From assembly GCF_036346595.1 (NCBI RefSeq), contig NZ_CP107834.1, positions 5,704,001-5,768,000 on the forward strand: a DNA stretch of 64,000 nucleotides, read 5' to 3'. Every line of letters starts with the position of its first letter. Within the stretch, counting starts at the first letter, position 1. Positions 7,534 through 16,388 of this stretch are shown here, one piece after another. A program made the translations under genes and the position numbers. Source of the stretch: Streptomyces sp. NBC_00525. GTDB taxonomy: Bacteria; Actinomycetota; Actinomycetes; Streptomycetales; Streptomycetaceae. The notes under the pieces are model-generated. The model saw only the letters and a program-made list of their open reading frames with translations, ran no database searches and was not told where the DNA came from.

Positions 7534-9267
7534 TCAGCTCATACGCAGGGCGAGGAAGAAGTCGAGCTTGTCCTCCAGGCGGGCCAGGTCGCGCCCCGTC
7601 AACTGCTCGATTCGCCCGACCCGGTAGCGCAGCGTGTTGACGTGGAGGTGCAGCCGGGCCGCGCAGCGGGTCCAGGAACCGTCGCAGTCCAGGAACGCCT
7701 CCAGGGTCGGGATCAGCTCCGCGCGGTGGCGCCGGTCGTACTCGCGCAGCGGGTCCAGCAGCCGTGCCGTGAACGCCCTGCGCACGTCGTCGGGGACGAA
7801 CGGCAGCAGCAGAACGTGCGAGGCCAGCTCGTCGTGACCGGCCGCGCAGACCCGCCCCGGCCGGGCCGCCGCCACCCGCCGGGCGTGCCGCGCCTCCTCC
7901 AGCGCGCCGCGCAGCCCCTCGGCGGAATGCACCGAGGCGCTGACACCCAGTGTCAGCCGGCCGTCGTCGGCGAGACCGGCGGACAGCGGGGCGCGCACGG
8001 CGGCCAGCAGCGCGTCCGCGTGCAGGCCGGCCCCGTCCTCCCGGCGCCCGTCCGACGCGCCGTCCCGAGCGGCCGCCGCGTCCGCCGCCGCGCCTCGGTC
8101 CCGGTCGGCGGGCAGCGGCACCAGCGCGATGGCCTCCTCACCCGTGTGGGCGACGGCAATGCGGTCCGCCGAGTCGGGTCCGGTCACGGCCGGGTCGACG
8201 AGGATCTCCTCAAGGAGCGCCTGGGCGACCGGGCCGCCCGCGACCGGGGAGCCGGCCGCCCCGTCCCCGTCCCACTCGACCCGCGCCACCACCACCTGCC
8301 AGTGCGGCGCCGCCCCCAGGCCGGGGAGCAGGACCGGGGTTGCCACGCGCAGCCGGGCGGCGATCTCGGCGGGCGCGGCGCCCGCCTGGACCAGCTCCAG
8401 GACCTCCTGGGCGAGCCGGCGGCGCACCGTGCGGGCCGCGTCGCGCCGGTCGCGTTCGACCGCGATCAGCTGGGTGACGCCCTGGAGGAGGTCCAGCCGC
8501 GCGGGCGGCCAGTCGCCCGCGTCGGCCTCCACGGCCAGCAGCCAGTCCGAGAGCACCGACTCGCGCACATCACGGGCGGAGGGCGCGGCTCCGGCCCGGC
8601 CGTTGTTCCGGATCGGGAACAGCGAATACGTCGTACCGCCGAGGGCGGCCCGGTGCGGCGCGGGTCGGCCGGAGCGGACGGCGGCCAGATGCAGACCGGC
8701 GAGCTCGGCCCCGGCGGCGGCCGGCAGCGGGGCGCCCGCGCCCGCGATCTGCCGGCCGGTGGGGGAGAGCACCCAGGCGCGCAGGTCCAGGTCGGAGCCG
8801 AGCAGGTCGAGGACGACCTCCGGGCCGCCGCCCGCCGGGCCCGAGGTCATCAGCCTGCGGTGCCGGTCCACCACAGCCGCCAGATCGCCCGCCCGCTCAC
8901 CGGACACCTGGCGCACCACGTACTCGGTGATCGTTGCGAACGCGACCGTCTCGTGGACCGCGAACAGCGGCAGCCGGTGCTGCCGGCACGCCGCCACGAG
9001 ATCGTCCGGGATATCGCCCAGCTCCGCCTCGCCCGCCGCAAGACCGGCCACCCCGGCGGCCGACAGGATGCGCACGAACGGCTCCGAGTCCCCCGCGTCG
9101 CGGCGCCAGGCCAGACCGGTCAGGACCAGCTCGCCGCCCGTGAGGTAGCGGCTCGGGTCGCGCAGGTCGGTGGTCATCACGCCCCGGACCGACCGGTCCA
9201 GCTCCTCGTCGCCGCCGAGCAGCCGCAGGCCCAGCGCGTCGTTCTCCAGCAGTGCGCGCAGCCGCAT
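7534..9267 (-). CDS. pucR: PucR family transcriptional regulator of purine catabolism
   Basis: A 577-residue regulator with the PucR layout. The N-terminal PucR ligand domain begins 'MRLRALLENDALGLRLLGGDEELDR' (quoted here only for its opening) and contains the family pattern 'DPSRYLTGGELVLTGLAW'. A GGDEF-like central region follows (about residues 270-480), and the C-terminal helix-turn-helix (HTH_30 type) holds 'TLEAFLDCDGSW' and 'HLHVNTLRYRVGRIEQLTG' at about residues 515-560. It is divergent from the xanthine dehydrogenase operon and so is the probable local regulator of it. It could instead respond to another nitrogen compound, since PucR-like proteins are a large family. Confidence 0.85.
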   Translation of the reverse strand: MRLRALLENDALGLRLLGGDEELDRSVRGVMTTDLRDPSRYLTGGELVLTGLAWRRDAGDSEPFVRILSAAGVAGLAAGEAELGDIPDDLVAACRQHRLPLFAVHETVAFATITEYVVRQVSGERAGDLAAVVDRHRRLMTSGPAGGGPEVVLDLLGSDLDLRAWVLSPTGRQIAGAGAPLPAAAGAELAGLHLAAVRSGRPAPHRAALGGTTYSLFPIRNNGRAGAAPSARDVRESVLSDWLLAVEADAGDWPPARLDLLQGVTQLIAVERDRRDAARTVRRRLAQEVLELVQAGAAPAEIAARLRVATPVLLPGLGAAPHWQVVVARVEWDGDGAAGSPVAGGPVAQALLEEILVDPAVTGPDSADRIAVAHTGEEAIALVPLPADRDRGAAADAAAARDGASDGRREDGAGLHADALLAAVRAPLSAGLADDGRLTLGVSASVHSAEGLRGALEEARHARRVAAARPGRVCAAGHDELASHVLLLPFVPDDVRRAFTARLLDPLREYDRRHRAELIPTLEAFLDCDGSWTRCAARLHLHVNTLRYRVGRIEQLTGRDLARLEDKLDFFLALRMS

Positions 9268-9353
9268 CTCGTCGCCGCCGATCTCTTTCGTTGGTACGGG
9301 TGAAGTCTGGGTGTTGCGGTGAGGCCCGTGAGCCCCGTCATTCGTTCGAATCT

Positions 9354-9458
9354 ACAAGACATGAGCGGAGACCAGCCAACTCCTTCATGGGTTCGGTGAC
9401 TGCACCAGGTGGAGCAGGGCTTGTGTACTGGGCCGCACACCGCGTGAACAAGACATGA
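9354..9458. promoter_or_regulatory. 11-bp direct repeat in the pucR-xdh divergent region
   Basis: ACAAGACATGA occurs at 9354-9364 and 9448-9458, 94 bp apart, within the 253-bp space between the PucR-type gene and the xanthine dehydrogenase operon. The second copy is 63 bases before the first xdh codon. They could be sites for the PucR regulator at each promoter; no clear sigma-70 boxes were identified. Confidence 0.35.
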
Positions 9459-9520
9459 ACAGAGTCAGGGCCGGCCGTCACCCAGCCCAGCGTGAGAACC
9501 CGATCGAGAAGAGAGCCACC

Positions 9521-10411
9521 ATGGACTTCCTTCGCCCCGCAAGCTGGGAGGAGGCGCTCGCCGCCAAGGCCGAGCACCCGACGGCTGTGCCCATCGCCGG
9601 GGGCACCGATGTGATGGTCGAGATCAACTTCGACCACCGGCGCCCCGAGTACCTGCTGGACCTGAACCGTGTCGGCGAGCTGGCCGAGTGGGAGGTCGGG
9701 CAGGACACCGTACGGCTCGGCGCCTCGGTCCCGTACAGCCACATCATGGAACACCTGCGCGCCGAACTGCCCGGCCTCGCGCTCGCCTCGCACACCGTCG
9801 CATCCCCGCAGATCCGCAACCGGGGCGGCGTCGGCGGCAACCTGGGCACCGCGTCCCCGGCCGGCGACGCCCACCCCGCCCTGCTCGCCGCGGGCGCCGA
9901 GGTGGAGGCCGCGTCCGTACGCGGCACCCGCATGATCCCCATCGACGCCTTCTACACCGGCGTCAAGCGCAACGCGCTCGAACCCGACGAGCTGATCCGG
10001 GCCGTGCACATCAGGAAGGCCGACGGACCCCAGCAGTACTCCAAGGTCGGCACCCGCAACGCGATGGTCATCGCCGTCTGCGCCTTCGGCCTCGCCCTGC
10101 ACCCCGAGACCCGCACCGTTCGCACCGGCATCGGATCGGCCGCCCCGACACCCGTACGGGCGAAGGCGGCCGAGGAATTCCTGAACGCCGCGCTGGAGGA
10201 GGGCGGCTTCTGGGACAGCCGCACGATCATCACCCCGTCCGTCGCCCAGCGGTTCGCCACCCTCGCCGCCGGCGCCTGCAACCCCATCGACGACGTCCGC
10301 GGCACCGCGAGCTACCGCCGCCACGCGGTCGGGATCATGGCCCGGCGCACCCTCGGCTGGGCCTGGGAGTCATACCGCGGCAACGGCCGCAGCACCGAAG
10401 GAGCCGCCTGA
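9521..10411 (+). CDS. xanthine dehydrogenase FAD-binding subunit
   Basis: A 296-residue flavoprotein subunit (CO dehydrogenase flavoprotein/CutM family). It begins 'MDFLRPASWEEALA', followed by the FAD-binding signature 'PIAGGTDVMVEIN' (about residues 27-39) and 'ASPQIRNRGGVGGNLGTASP' at about 97-116, both typical of this family. The C-terminal third is the CO_deh_flav_C domain. The subunit passes electrons from the iron-sulfur protein to NAD+ in the conversion of hypoxanthine and xanthine to urate. The ATG at 9521 follows GAGAG and matches the family N-terminus. It is the first gene of a three-gene operon, two bases before the next start. Confidence 0.9.
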   Translation: MDFLRPASWEEALAAKAEHPTAVPIAGGTDVMVEINFDHRRPEYLLDLNRVGELAEWEVGQDTVRLGASVPYSHIMEHLRAELPGLALASHTVASPQIRNRGGVGGNLGTASPAGDAHPALLAAGAEVEAASVRGTRMIPIDAFYTGVKRNALEPDELIRAVHIRKADGPQQYSKVGTRNAMVIAVCAFGLALHPETRTVRTGIGSAAPTPVRAKAAEEFLNAALEEGGFWDSRTIITPSVAQRFATLAAGACNPIDDVRGTASYRRHAVGIMARRTLGWAWESYRGNGRSTEGAA

Positions 10412-10413
10412 TC

Positions 10414-11013
10414 ATGCGCGTCAATTTCACCGTCAACGGCCGCCGCCACGAGGCCGACGACGTCTGGGAGGGCGAGTCGCTCCTCTACGTCCTGCGCGAG
10501 CGCATGGGCCTGCCCGGCTCCAAGAACGCCTGCGAACAGGGCGAGTGCGGCTCCTGCACCGTCCGTCTCGACGGCGTGCCCGTCTGCTCCTGCCTGGTCG
10601 CCGCCGGACAGGTCGAGGGCCGCGACGTCGTCACCGTCGAAGGGCTCGCCGACTTCGCCGCCCACCGCGCCGAGGCCCACCCCGGCACCGGCTGCGCCTC
10701 CGGCGCCTGCGGCACCCCGCTCGACCGGGCCCGCCGCTGGCAGGCCGCCCCCGCCACCGGCGAGGAGACCCGCGACACCGGGGAACTGTCCCCCATCCAG
10801 CAGGCGTTCATCGACGCCGGGGCCGTCCAGTGCGGCTTCTGCACCCCCGGCCTGCTGGTCGCGGCCGACGAACTCCTGGAGCGCACCCCGCAGCCGTCCG
10901 ACGCGGACATCCGTGAGGCGCTCTCCGGCAACCTCTGCCGCTGCACCGGCTACGAGAAGATCCTCGACGCGGTCCGCCTCGCGGCCGCCCGCGCGGAAGA
11001 GACGGTGCAGTGA
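10414..11013 (+). CDS. xanthine dehydrogenase [2Fe-2S] subunit
   Basis: A 199-residue two-cluster iron-sulfur subunit. The N-terminal plant-ferredoxin-like domain carries 'CEQGECGSC' with the fourth ligand in 'VCSC'; the C-terminal helical domain carries 'CGFCTPG' and 'GNLCRCTGY'. These relay electrons from the molybdenum centre to FAD. Unusually, about 35 extra residues separate the two domains and include 'GTGCASGACG' with two additional Cys, so the protein is longer than the usual 155-170 residues. The gene follows the FAD subunit after two bases and its TGA overlaps the ATG of the large subunit (TGATG), giving translational coupling. Confidence 0.92.
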   Translation: MRVNFTVNGRRHEADDVWEGESLLYVLRERMGLPGSKNACEQGECGSCTVRLDGVPVCSCLVAAGQVEGRDVVTVEGLADFAAHRAEAHPGTGCASGACGTPLDRARRWQAAPATGEETRDTGELSPIQQAFIDAGAVQCGFCTPGLLVAADELLERTPQPSDADIREALSGNLCRCTGYEKILDAVRLAAARAEETVQ

Positions 11014-13397
11014 TGGGCGTCACCGGTTCCCCCACCAACATCCACCAGGGCACCCGCACCAAGGGCGGCATCGGCGAGTCCACGCTGCGCCCGGACGGCA
11101 TCCTCAAGGTCACCGGCGAGTTCGCGTACTCCTCCGACATGTGGCACGAGGACATGCTCTGGGGCCACACCCTGCGCTCCACCGTCGCCCACGCCGAGAT
11201 CGTCTCCATCGACACCTCCGAGGCGCTCGCCACCTCCGGCGTCTACGCGGTGCTCACCTACGACGACCTGCCGACCGAGGTGAAGAACTACGGGCTGGAG
11301 ATCCAGGACACCCCCGTCCTCGCCCACGGCCGGGTCCGCCACCACGGCGAACCCGTCGCGCTCGTCGCCGCCGACCACCCCGAGACCGCCCGCCGCGCCG
11401 CCGCCAAGATCCGCATCGACTACCGCGAACTCCCCGTCGTCACCGACGAGGCGTCCGCCACCGCCCCCGGCGCCCCCCTCATCCACGAGAACCGCACCGA
11501 CCACCACATCGGCCACGTGCCCCACCCCAACATCGTCCACCGCCAGCCGATCATCCGCGGCGACGCGGAGGCGGCCGCGGCCCGCGCCGACGTGATCGTC
11601 ACCGGCGACTACTGCTTCGGCATGCAGGACCAGGCGTTCCTCGGCCCCGAGTCCGGCCTCGCCGTACCCGCCGAGGACGGCGGCGTGGACCTGTACGTGG
11701 CCACCCAGTGGCTCCACTCCGACCTGCGCCAGATCGCCCCCGTGCTCGGACTGCCCGAGGACAAGGTCCGCATGACCCTGTCCGGCGTCGGCGGCGCCTT
11801 CGGCGGACGCGAGGACCTGTCCATGCAGATCCACGCCTGCCTGCTCGCCCTGCGCACCGGCAAGCCCGTGAAGATCGTCTACAACCGCTTCGAATCCTTC
11901 TTCGGGCACGTCCACCGCCACCCCGCCCGGCTCCACTACGAGCACGGCGCCACCCGCGACGGCAAGCTCACCCACATGAAGTGCCGCATCGTCCTGGACG
12001 GCGGCGCCTACGCCTCCGCGTCCCCGGCCGTCGTCGGCAACGCCTCCTCGCTGTCGGTCGGCCCGTACGTCGTCGAGGACGTCGACATCGAGGCGCTCGC
12101 CCTCTACACCAACAACCCCCCGTGCGGCGCCATGCGCGGCTTCGGCGCCGTCCAGGCGTGCTTCGCCTACGAGGCGCAGATGGACAAGCTGGCCGCCGCG
12201 CTGGACATGGACCCCGTCGAGTTCCGGCAGCTCAACGCCATGGAACAGGGCAGCCTGCTGCCCACCGGACAGCAGGTCGACTCGCCCGCCCCGGTCGCCG
12301 AACTGCTGCGCCGCGTCAAGGCCATGCCGATGCCGCCCGAGCGCCAGTGGGAGAGCGCCGGCGAGCACCCCGACGTACGGGCCCTGCCCGGCGGACTGTC
12401 CAACACCACCCATGGCGAGGGCGTCGTACGCGGCGTCGGCTACGCGGTCGGCCTCAAGAACGTCGGCTTCTCCGAGGGCTTCGACGACTACTCCACCGCA
12501 CGGGTGCGCATGGAGGTCATCGGCGGCGAACCCGTCGCCACCGTGCACACCGCCATGGCCGAAGTGGGACAGGGCGGCGTCACCGTGCACGCCCAGATCG
12601 CCCGTACCGAACTCGGCGTCGCCCGGGTCACCATCCACCCCGCCGACACCCGCGTCGGCTCCGCCGGATCGACCTCCGCGTCCCGCCAGACGTACGTCAC
12701 CGGCGGCGCGGTCAAGAACTCCTGCGAGGCCGTCCGCGAACGGGTCCTGGAGATCGGCCGCCGCAAGTTCGGCACCTACCACCCCGCCTGGGCCACCGCC
12801 GAACTCCTGCTGGAGGGCGGCAAGGTCGTCACCGACGGCGGCGAGGTGCTCGCCGACCTCGCGGACGTGCTGGAGGACGAGGCGGTCGACATCGAGCTGG
12901 AGTGGCGCCACCGGCCCACCGAGCCCTTCGACCTGCGCACCGGCCAGGGCAACGGCCACGTCCAGTACTCGGTGGCCGCACACCGCGCGGTCGTCGAGGT
13001 CGACACCGAACTCGGCCTGGTCAAGGTCATCGAACTGGCCTGCGCCCAGGACGTCGGCAAGGCGCTCAACCCGCTCTCCGTCGTCGGCCAGATCCAGGGC
13101 GGCACCATCCAGGGGATGGGCATCGCCGTCATGGAGGAGATCATCGTCGACCCGGTGACCGCGAAGGTGCGCAACCCCTCCTTCACGGACTACCTCCTCC
13201 CCACCATCCTCGACACGCCGACCATCCCCGTCGATGTGCTCGAACTCGCCGACGACCACGCCCCGTACGGGCTGCGCGGCATCGGCGAGGCCCCGACCCT
13301 GTCGTCCACCCCGGCCGTCCTCGCGGCGATCCGGAACGCGACGGGTCTGGAGCTCGACCGGACGCCGGTACGCCCGGAGCACCTGACCGGTCTCTGA
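11013..13397 (+). CDS. xanthine dehydrogenase molybdopterin-binding subunit
   Basis: A 794-residue catalytic subunit of the xanthine oxidase family. Residues about 20-140 form the Ald_Xan_dh a/b hammerhead domain, and the rest is the two-part molybdopterin-binding region, with 'GVGGAFGGRED' at about 252-262, 'AMRGFGAVQA' near 375, and the active-site glutamate in 'RGIGEAP' near residue 758. It hydroxylates purines (hypoxanthine to xanthine to urate) using water as oxygen donor. It is translationally coupled to the Fe-S subunit. Together with the NCS2 permease and XdhC downstream it forms a complete uptake-oxidation-maturation set. Substrate other than xanthine cannot be excluded from sequence, but the context supports purines. 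Confidence 0.92.
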   Translation: MGVTGSPTNIHQGTRTKGGIGESTLRPDGILKVTGEFAYSSDMWHEDMLWGHTLRSTVAHAEIVSIDTSEALATSGVYAVLTYDDLPTEVKNYGLEIQDTPVLAHGRVRHHGEPVALVAADHPETARRAAAKIRIDYRELPVVTDEASATAPGAPLIHENRTDHHIGHVPHPNIVHRQPIIRGDAEAAAARADVIVTGDYCFGMQDQAFLGPESGLAVPAEDGGVDLYVATQWLHSDLRQIAPVLGLPEDKVRMTLSGVGGAFGGREDLSMQIHACLLALRTGKPVKIVYNRFESFFGHVHRHPARLHYEHGATRDGKLTHMKCRIVLDGGAYASASPAVVGNASSLSVGPYVVEDVDIEALALYTNNPPCGAMRGFGAVQACFAYEAQMDKLAAALDMDPVEFRQLNAMEQGSLLPTGQQVDSPAPVAELLRRVKAMPMPPERQWESAGEHPDVRALPGGLSNTTHGEGVVRGVGYAVGLKNVGFSEGFDDYSTARVRMEVIGGEPVATVHTAMAEVGQGGVTVHAQIARTELGVARVTIHPADTRVGSAGSTSASRQTYVTGGAVKNSCEAVRERVLEIGRRKFGTYHPAWATAELLLEGGKVVTDGGEVLADLADVLEDEAVDIELEWRHRPTEPFDLRTGQGNGHVQYSVAAHRAVVEVDTELGLVKVIELACAQDVGKALNPLSVVGQIQGGTIQGMGIAVMEEIIVDPVTAKVRNPSFTDYLLPTILDTPTIPVDVLELADDHAPYGLRGIGEAPTLSSTPAVLAAIRNATGLELDRTPVRPEHLTGL

Positions 13398-13625
13398 TCC
13401 CGGCTCCGTCCCGACTCTCCGGGCGGTGCGCGCCACCGGCGAACGTCACACTTCCCGGCCCGCACCGCCCGGAGGCCCAGGGGGCCCGCACCGCTCGCGG
13501 CCCCCGCGCACGAACCAGCTCGTCCCGTGCCGTCCACCGGGTCGTGCCGCCCGCACAGTCATCCCAAATCCCGCATAGCGAATCTCTTCCGCGGGTGCCC
13601 CTGTGAACCTTGGGAGTCAGGCATC

Positions 13626-15083
13626 ATGACCCAGCAGTCAGTGCAGCCGAAGACCGGTGCGGAGGACGCGGGCCCCGGCTCGCGCGTCCCCGCCGGAAGA
13701 TCGTGGCTCGACCGGTACTTCCACATATCCGACCGCGGCTCGACCGTGGCCCGTGAGGTGCGCGGCGGCGTCACGACCTTCATGGCCATGGCGTACATCC
13801 TCCTGCTCAACCCGCTCATCCTCGGCGGCAAGGACGTCGACCAGAACGTGCTCAGCCAGCCGGCGCTCATCACCGCCACCGCGCTCGCGGCGGCGGCGAC
13901 CACCCTGCTCATGGGGTTCGTCGGCAAGGTCCCGCTCGCGCTCGCCGCGGGCCTCAGCGTCTCCGGCGTCCTGGCCTCCCAGGTCGCCCCCGAAATGACC
14001 TGGCCGCAGGCCATGGGCATGTGCGTGATGTACGGGCTGGTGATCTGCCTCCTGGTGGTCACCGGACTGCGCGAGCTGATCATGAACGCGATCCCGCTCC
14101 CGCTGAAACACGGCATCACCATGGGCATCGGCCTGTTCATCGCCCTGATCGGGCTCTACAAGGCCGGATTCGTCGGCAAGGGCACCGCGACCCCGGTGAC
14201 CCTCGGACCGGCCGGTGAACTCGCCGGCTGGCCCGTCCTCGTCTTCTCCGTGACCCTGCTGCTCATCTTCATGCTCCAGGCCCGCAACATCCCCGGCGCG
14301 ATCCTCATCGGGATCGTCGTCGGCACCGTGGTCGCCGTCGTCATCAACAAGGTGGCCGACGTCGACCCGAAGATCTGGAGCAGCGGCCCGCCCGAGCTGA
14401 ACGGCTCGGCGGTCTCCTCACCCGACTTCTCGCTCTTCGGCGAGGTCGACTTCGGCGGCTGGGGCGACGTCGGCGCCATGACCGTCGGCTTCATCGTCTT
14501 CACCCTGGTCCTCGCCGGCTTCTTCGACGCGATGGCCACCATCATCGGCGTCGGCACGGAGGCCGGGCTCGCCGACGACAAGGGCCGGATGCCGGGCCTG
14601 TCCAAGGCGCTGTTCATCGACGGCGCCGGCGGCGCGATCGGCGGCGTGGCCGGCGGCTCCGGGCAGACGGTCTTCGTGGAGTCCGCGACCGGTGTCGGCG
14701 AGGGGGCCAGGACCGGCCTCGCCTCCGTCGTCACCGGCCTGTTCTTCGCCGCCTGCCTCTTCTTCACCCCGCTCACCGCGATCGTGCCCGCAGAGGTGGC
14801 CTCGGCCGCCCTCGTCGTCATCGGCGCCATGATGATGCAGAACGCCCGGCACGTGGACTGGAGCGACCGCTCCGTGGCCATCCCGGTGTTCCTCACGGTG
14901 GTCCTGATGCCGTTCACGTACACCATCACCACCGGTGTCGCGGCGGGCGTCATCTCCTACGTCGCCATCAAGGCGGCGCAGGGCCGGGGCCGCGAGGTCG
15001 GCGCCTTCATGTGGGGCCTGGCGGCGATCTTCGTCGTCTACTTCGCCCTGCACCCGATCGAGGGCTGGCTCGGCGTCAGCTGA
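13626..15083 (+). CDS. NCS2 family purine permease (AzgA-like)
   Basis: A 485-residue integral membrane transporter with 12-14 hydrophobic helices. The N-terminal 'REVRGGVTTFMAMAYILLLNP' pattern (residues about 40-60) and the central 'AGFFDAMATIIGVGTEAGLA' plus 'VFVESATGVGEGARTGL' are characteristic of the AzgA branch, proton symporters for hypoxanthine, guanine or adenine. It imports the substrate for the xanthine dehydrogenase encoded just upstream. The start at 13626 fits the family N-terminus; 228 bases separate it from the dehydrogenase gene, so it may also have its own promoter, though none was recognisable there. Confidence 0.9.
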   Translation: MTQQSVQPKTGAEDAGPGSRVPAGRSWLDRYFHISDRGSTVAREVRGGVTTFMAMAYILLLNPLILGGKDVDQNVLSQPALITATALAAAATTLLMGFVGKVPLALAAGLSVSGVLASQVAPEMTWPQAMGMCVMYGLVICLLVVTGLRELIMNAIPLPLKHGITMGIGLFIALIGLYKAGFVGKGTATPVTLGPAGELAGWPVLVFSVTLLLIFMLQARNIPGAILIGIVVGTVVAVVINKVADVDPKIWSSGPPELNGSAVSSPDFSLFGEVDFGGWGDVGAMTVGFIVFTLVLAGFFDAMATIIGVGTEAGLADDKGRMPGLSKALFIDGAGGAIGGVAGGSGQTVFVESATGVGEGARTGLASVVTGLFFAACLFFTPLTAIVPAEVASAALVVIGAMMMQNARHVDWSDRSVAIPVFLTVVLMPFTYTITTGVAAGVISYVAIKAAQGRGREVGAFMWGLAAIFVVYFALHPIEGWLGVS

Positions 15084-15116
15084 CCCGCCCGCCCCACACC
15101 CGCCAAGGAGACCGAG

Positions 15117-16271
15117 ATGCTGGACATCGCCGACGAACTCGACCGCTGGGCCGGGCAGGGACGCGATTTCGCCGTGGCCACCGTCGTCGCCGTCGGCGGC
15201 AGCGCGCCCCGGCAGCCGGGAGCCGCGCTGGCCGTGGACCGCGACGGCACGGCCATCGGCTCGGTCTCCGGCGGGTGTGTGGAGGGCGCGGTGTACGAGC
15301 TGTGCCAACAGGCCCTGGCGGACGGCGCCACCCGCGTCGAACGCTTCGGCTACAGCGACGAGGACGCCTTCGCGGTCGGCCTGACCTGCGGCGGAGTCAT
15401 CGACATCCTGATCACCCCGGTCCGGGCCGACGACCCCGCTCGCCCGGTCCTCGCCGCCGCGCTCGCCACCGCGTCGGCGGGCGGCGCCGCGGCCCTCGCC
15501 CGCATCACCGACGGCCCCGCCGAACTCCTCGGCCGCGCCCTGCTGGTCCGCCCGGACGAAGGTGGGCACGAGGGCGGGTTCGGCGCCCACCCCGAGCTGG
15601 ACCGCACCGCCGCCGCCGAGGCCCGCGCCATGCTCGACCAGGGCCGCACCGGCACCCTCACCATCGGCGCCGAGGGCTCGCGCTGCGGCCGGCCCCTCAC
15701 GCTGCTCGTGGAGTCCAGCGTGCCCCCGCCCCGGATGATCGTGTTCGGGGCCATCGACTTCGCGGCGGCCCTGGTCCGGGCCGGCACGTTCCTCGGCTAC
15801 CACGTCACCGTGTGCGACGCGCGGCCCGTCTTCGCGACCGCGGCCCGCTTCCCGGAGGCCGACGAGCTGGTCGTCGAATGGCCGCACCGCTACCTGGCCG
15901 CCACCACCGTGGACGCCCGGACCGTCCTGTGCGTCCTCACGCACGACGCCAAGTTCGACGTCCCGCTCCTGGCGGCGGCGCTCAAGCTGCCCGTCGCGTA
16001 CGTCGGCGCGATGGGCTCCCGCCGCACCCACCTCCAGCGCAACGAACGGCTGCGCGAGGCCGGGGTCACCGAGCTGGAGCTGGCCCGCCTGCACTCGCCG
16101 ATCGGGCTCGACCTCGGCGCCCGCACCCCCGAGGAGACGGCCCTGTCGATCGCCGCCGAGATCGTCGCCGTCCGGCGCGGCGGCAGCGGCGCCCCGCTGA
16201 CCGGCGCCCACACCCCGATCCACCACCCCGGCGGCCGGCCCCCGGCCGGCCGCATCGGATCGGTGGCCTGA
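15117..16271 (+). CDS. xdhC: XdhC/CoxI family molybdenum cofactor insertion protein
   Basis: A 384-residue protein with the XdhC/CoxI domain at the N-terminus ('ATVVAVGGSAPRQPGA', 'SVSGGCVEGAVYE', residues about 23-65) and the XdhC Rossmann domain at the C-terminus ('VLTHDAKFDVPLL', 'YVGAMGSRRTH'). XdhC proteins bind the molybdenum cofactor, promote its sulfuration and deliver it to xanthine dehydrogenase. The ATG at 15117 follows AAGGAG and lies 33 bases behind the permease, so it belongs to the same purine-catabolism operon. Confidence 0.92.
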   Translation: MLDIADELDRWAGQGRDFAVATVVAVGGSAPRQPGAALAVDRDGTAIGSVSGGCVEGAVYELCQQALADGATRVERFGYSDEDAFAVGLTCGGVIDILITPVRADDPARPVLAAALATASAGGAAALARITDGPAELLGRALLVRPDEGGHEGGFGAHPELDRTAAAEARAMLDQGRTGTLTIGAEGSRCGRPLTLLVESSVPPPRMIVFGAIDFAAALVRAGTFLGYHVTVCDARPVFATAARFPEADELVVEWPHRYLAATTVDARTVLCVLTHDAKFDVPLLAAALKLPVAYVGAMGSRRTHLQRNERLREAGVTELELARLHSPIGLDLGARTPEETALSIAAEIVAVRRGGSGAPLTGAHTPIHHPGGRPPAGRIGSVA

Positions 16272-16388
16272 CCCGGCCTCAACTCCCCTGCCCGAAAGCC
16301 GGTCCGGGACCGGCGGGTTGCCGCCACGGCACATTCGCGCCAGGCACGGACCGTGCCGCGGCGGCGGGATTGCCGGTAGATCAACAGC

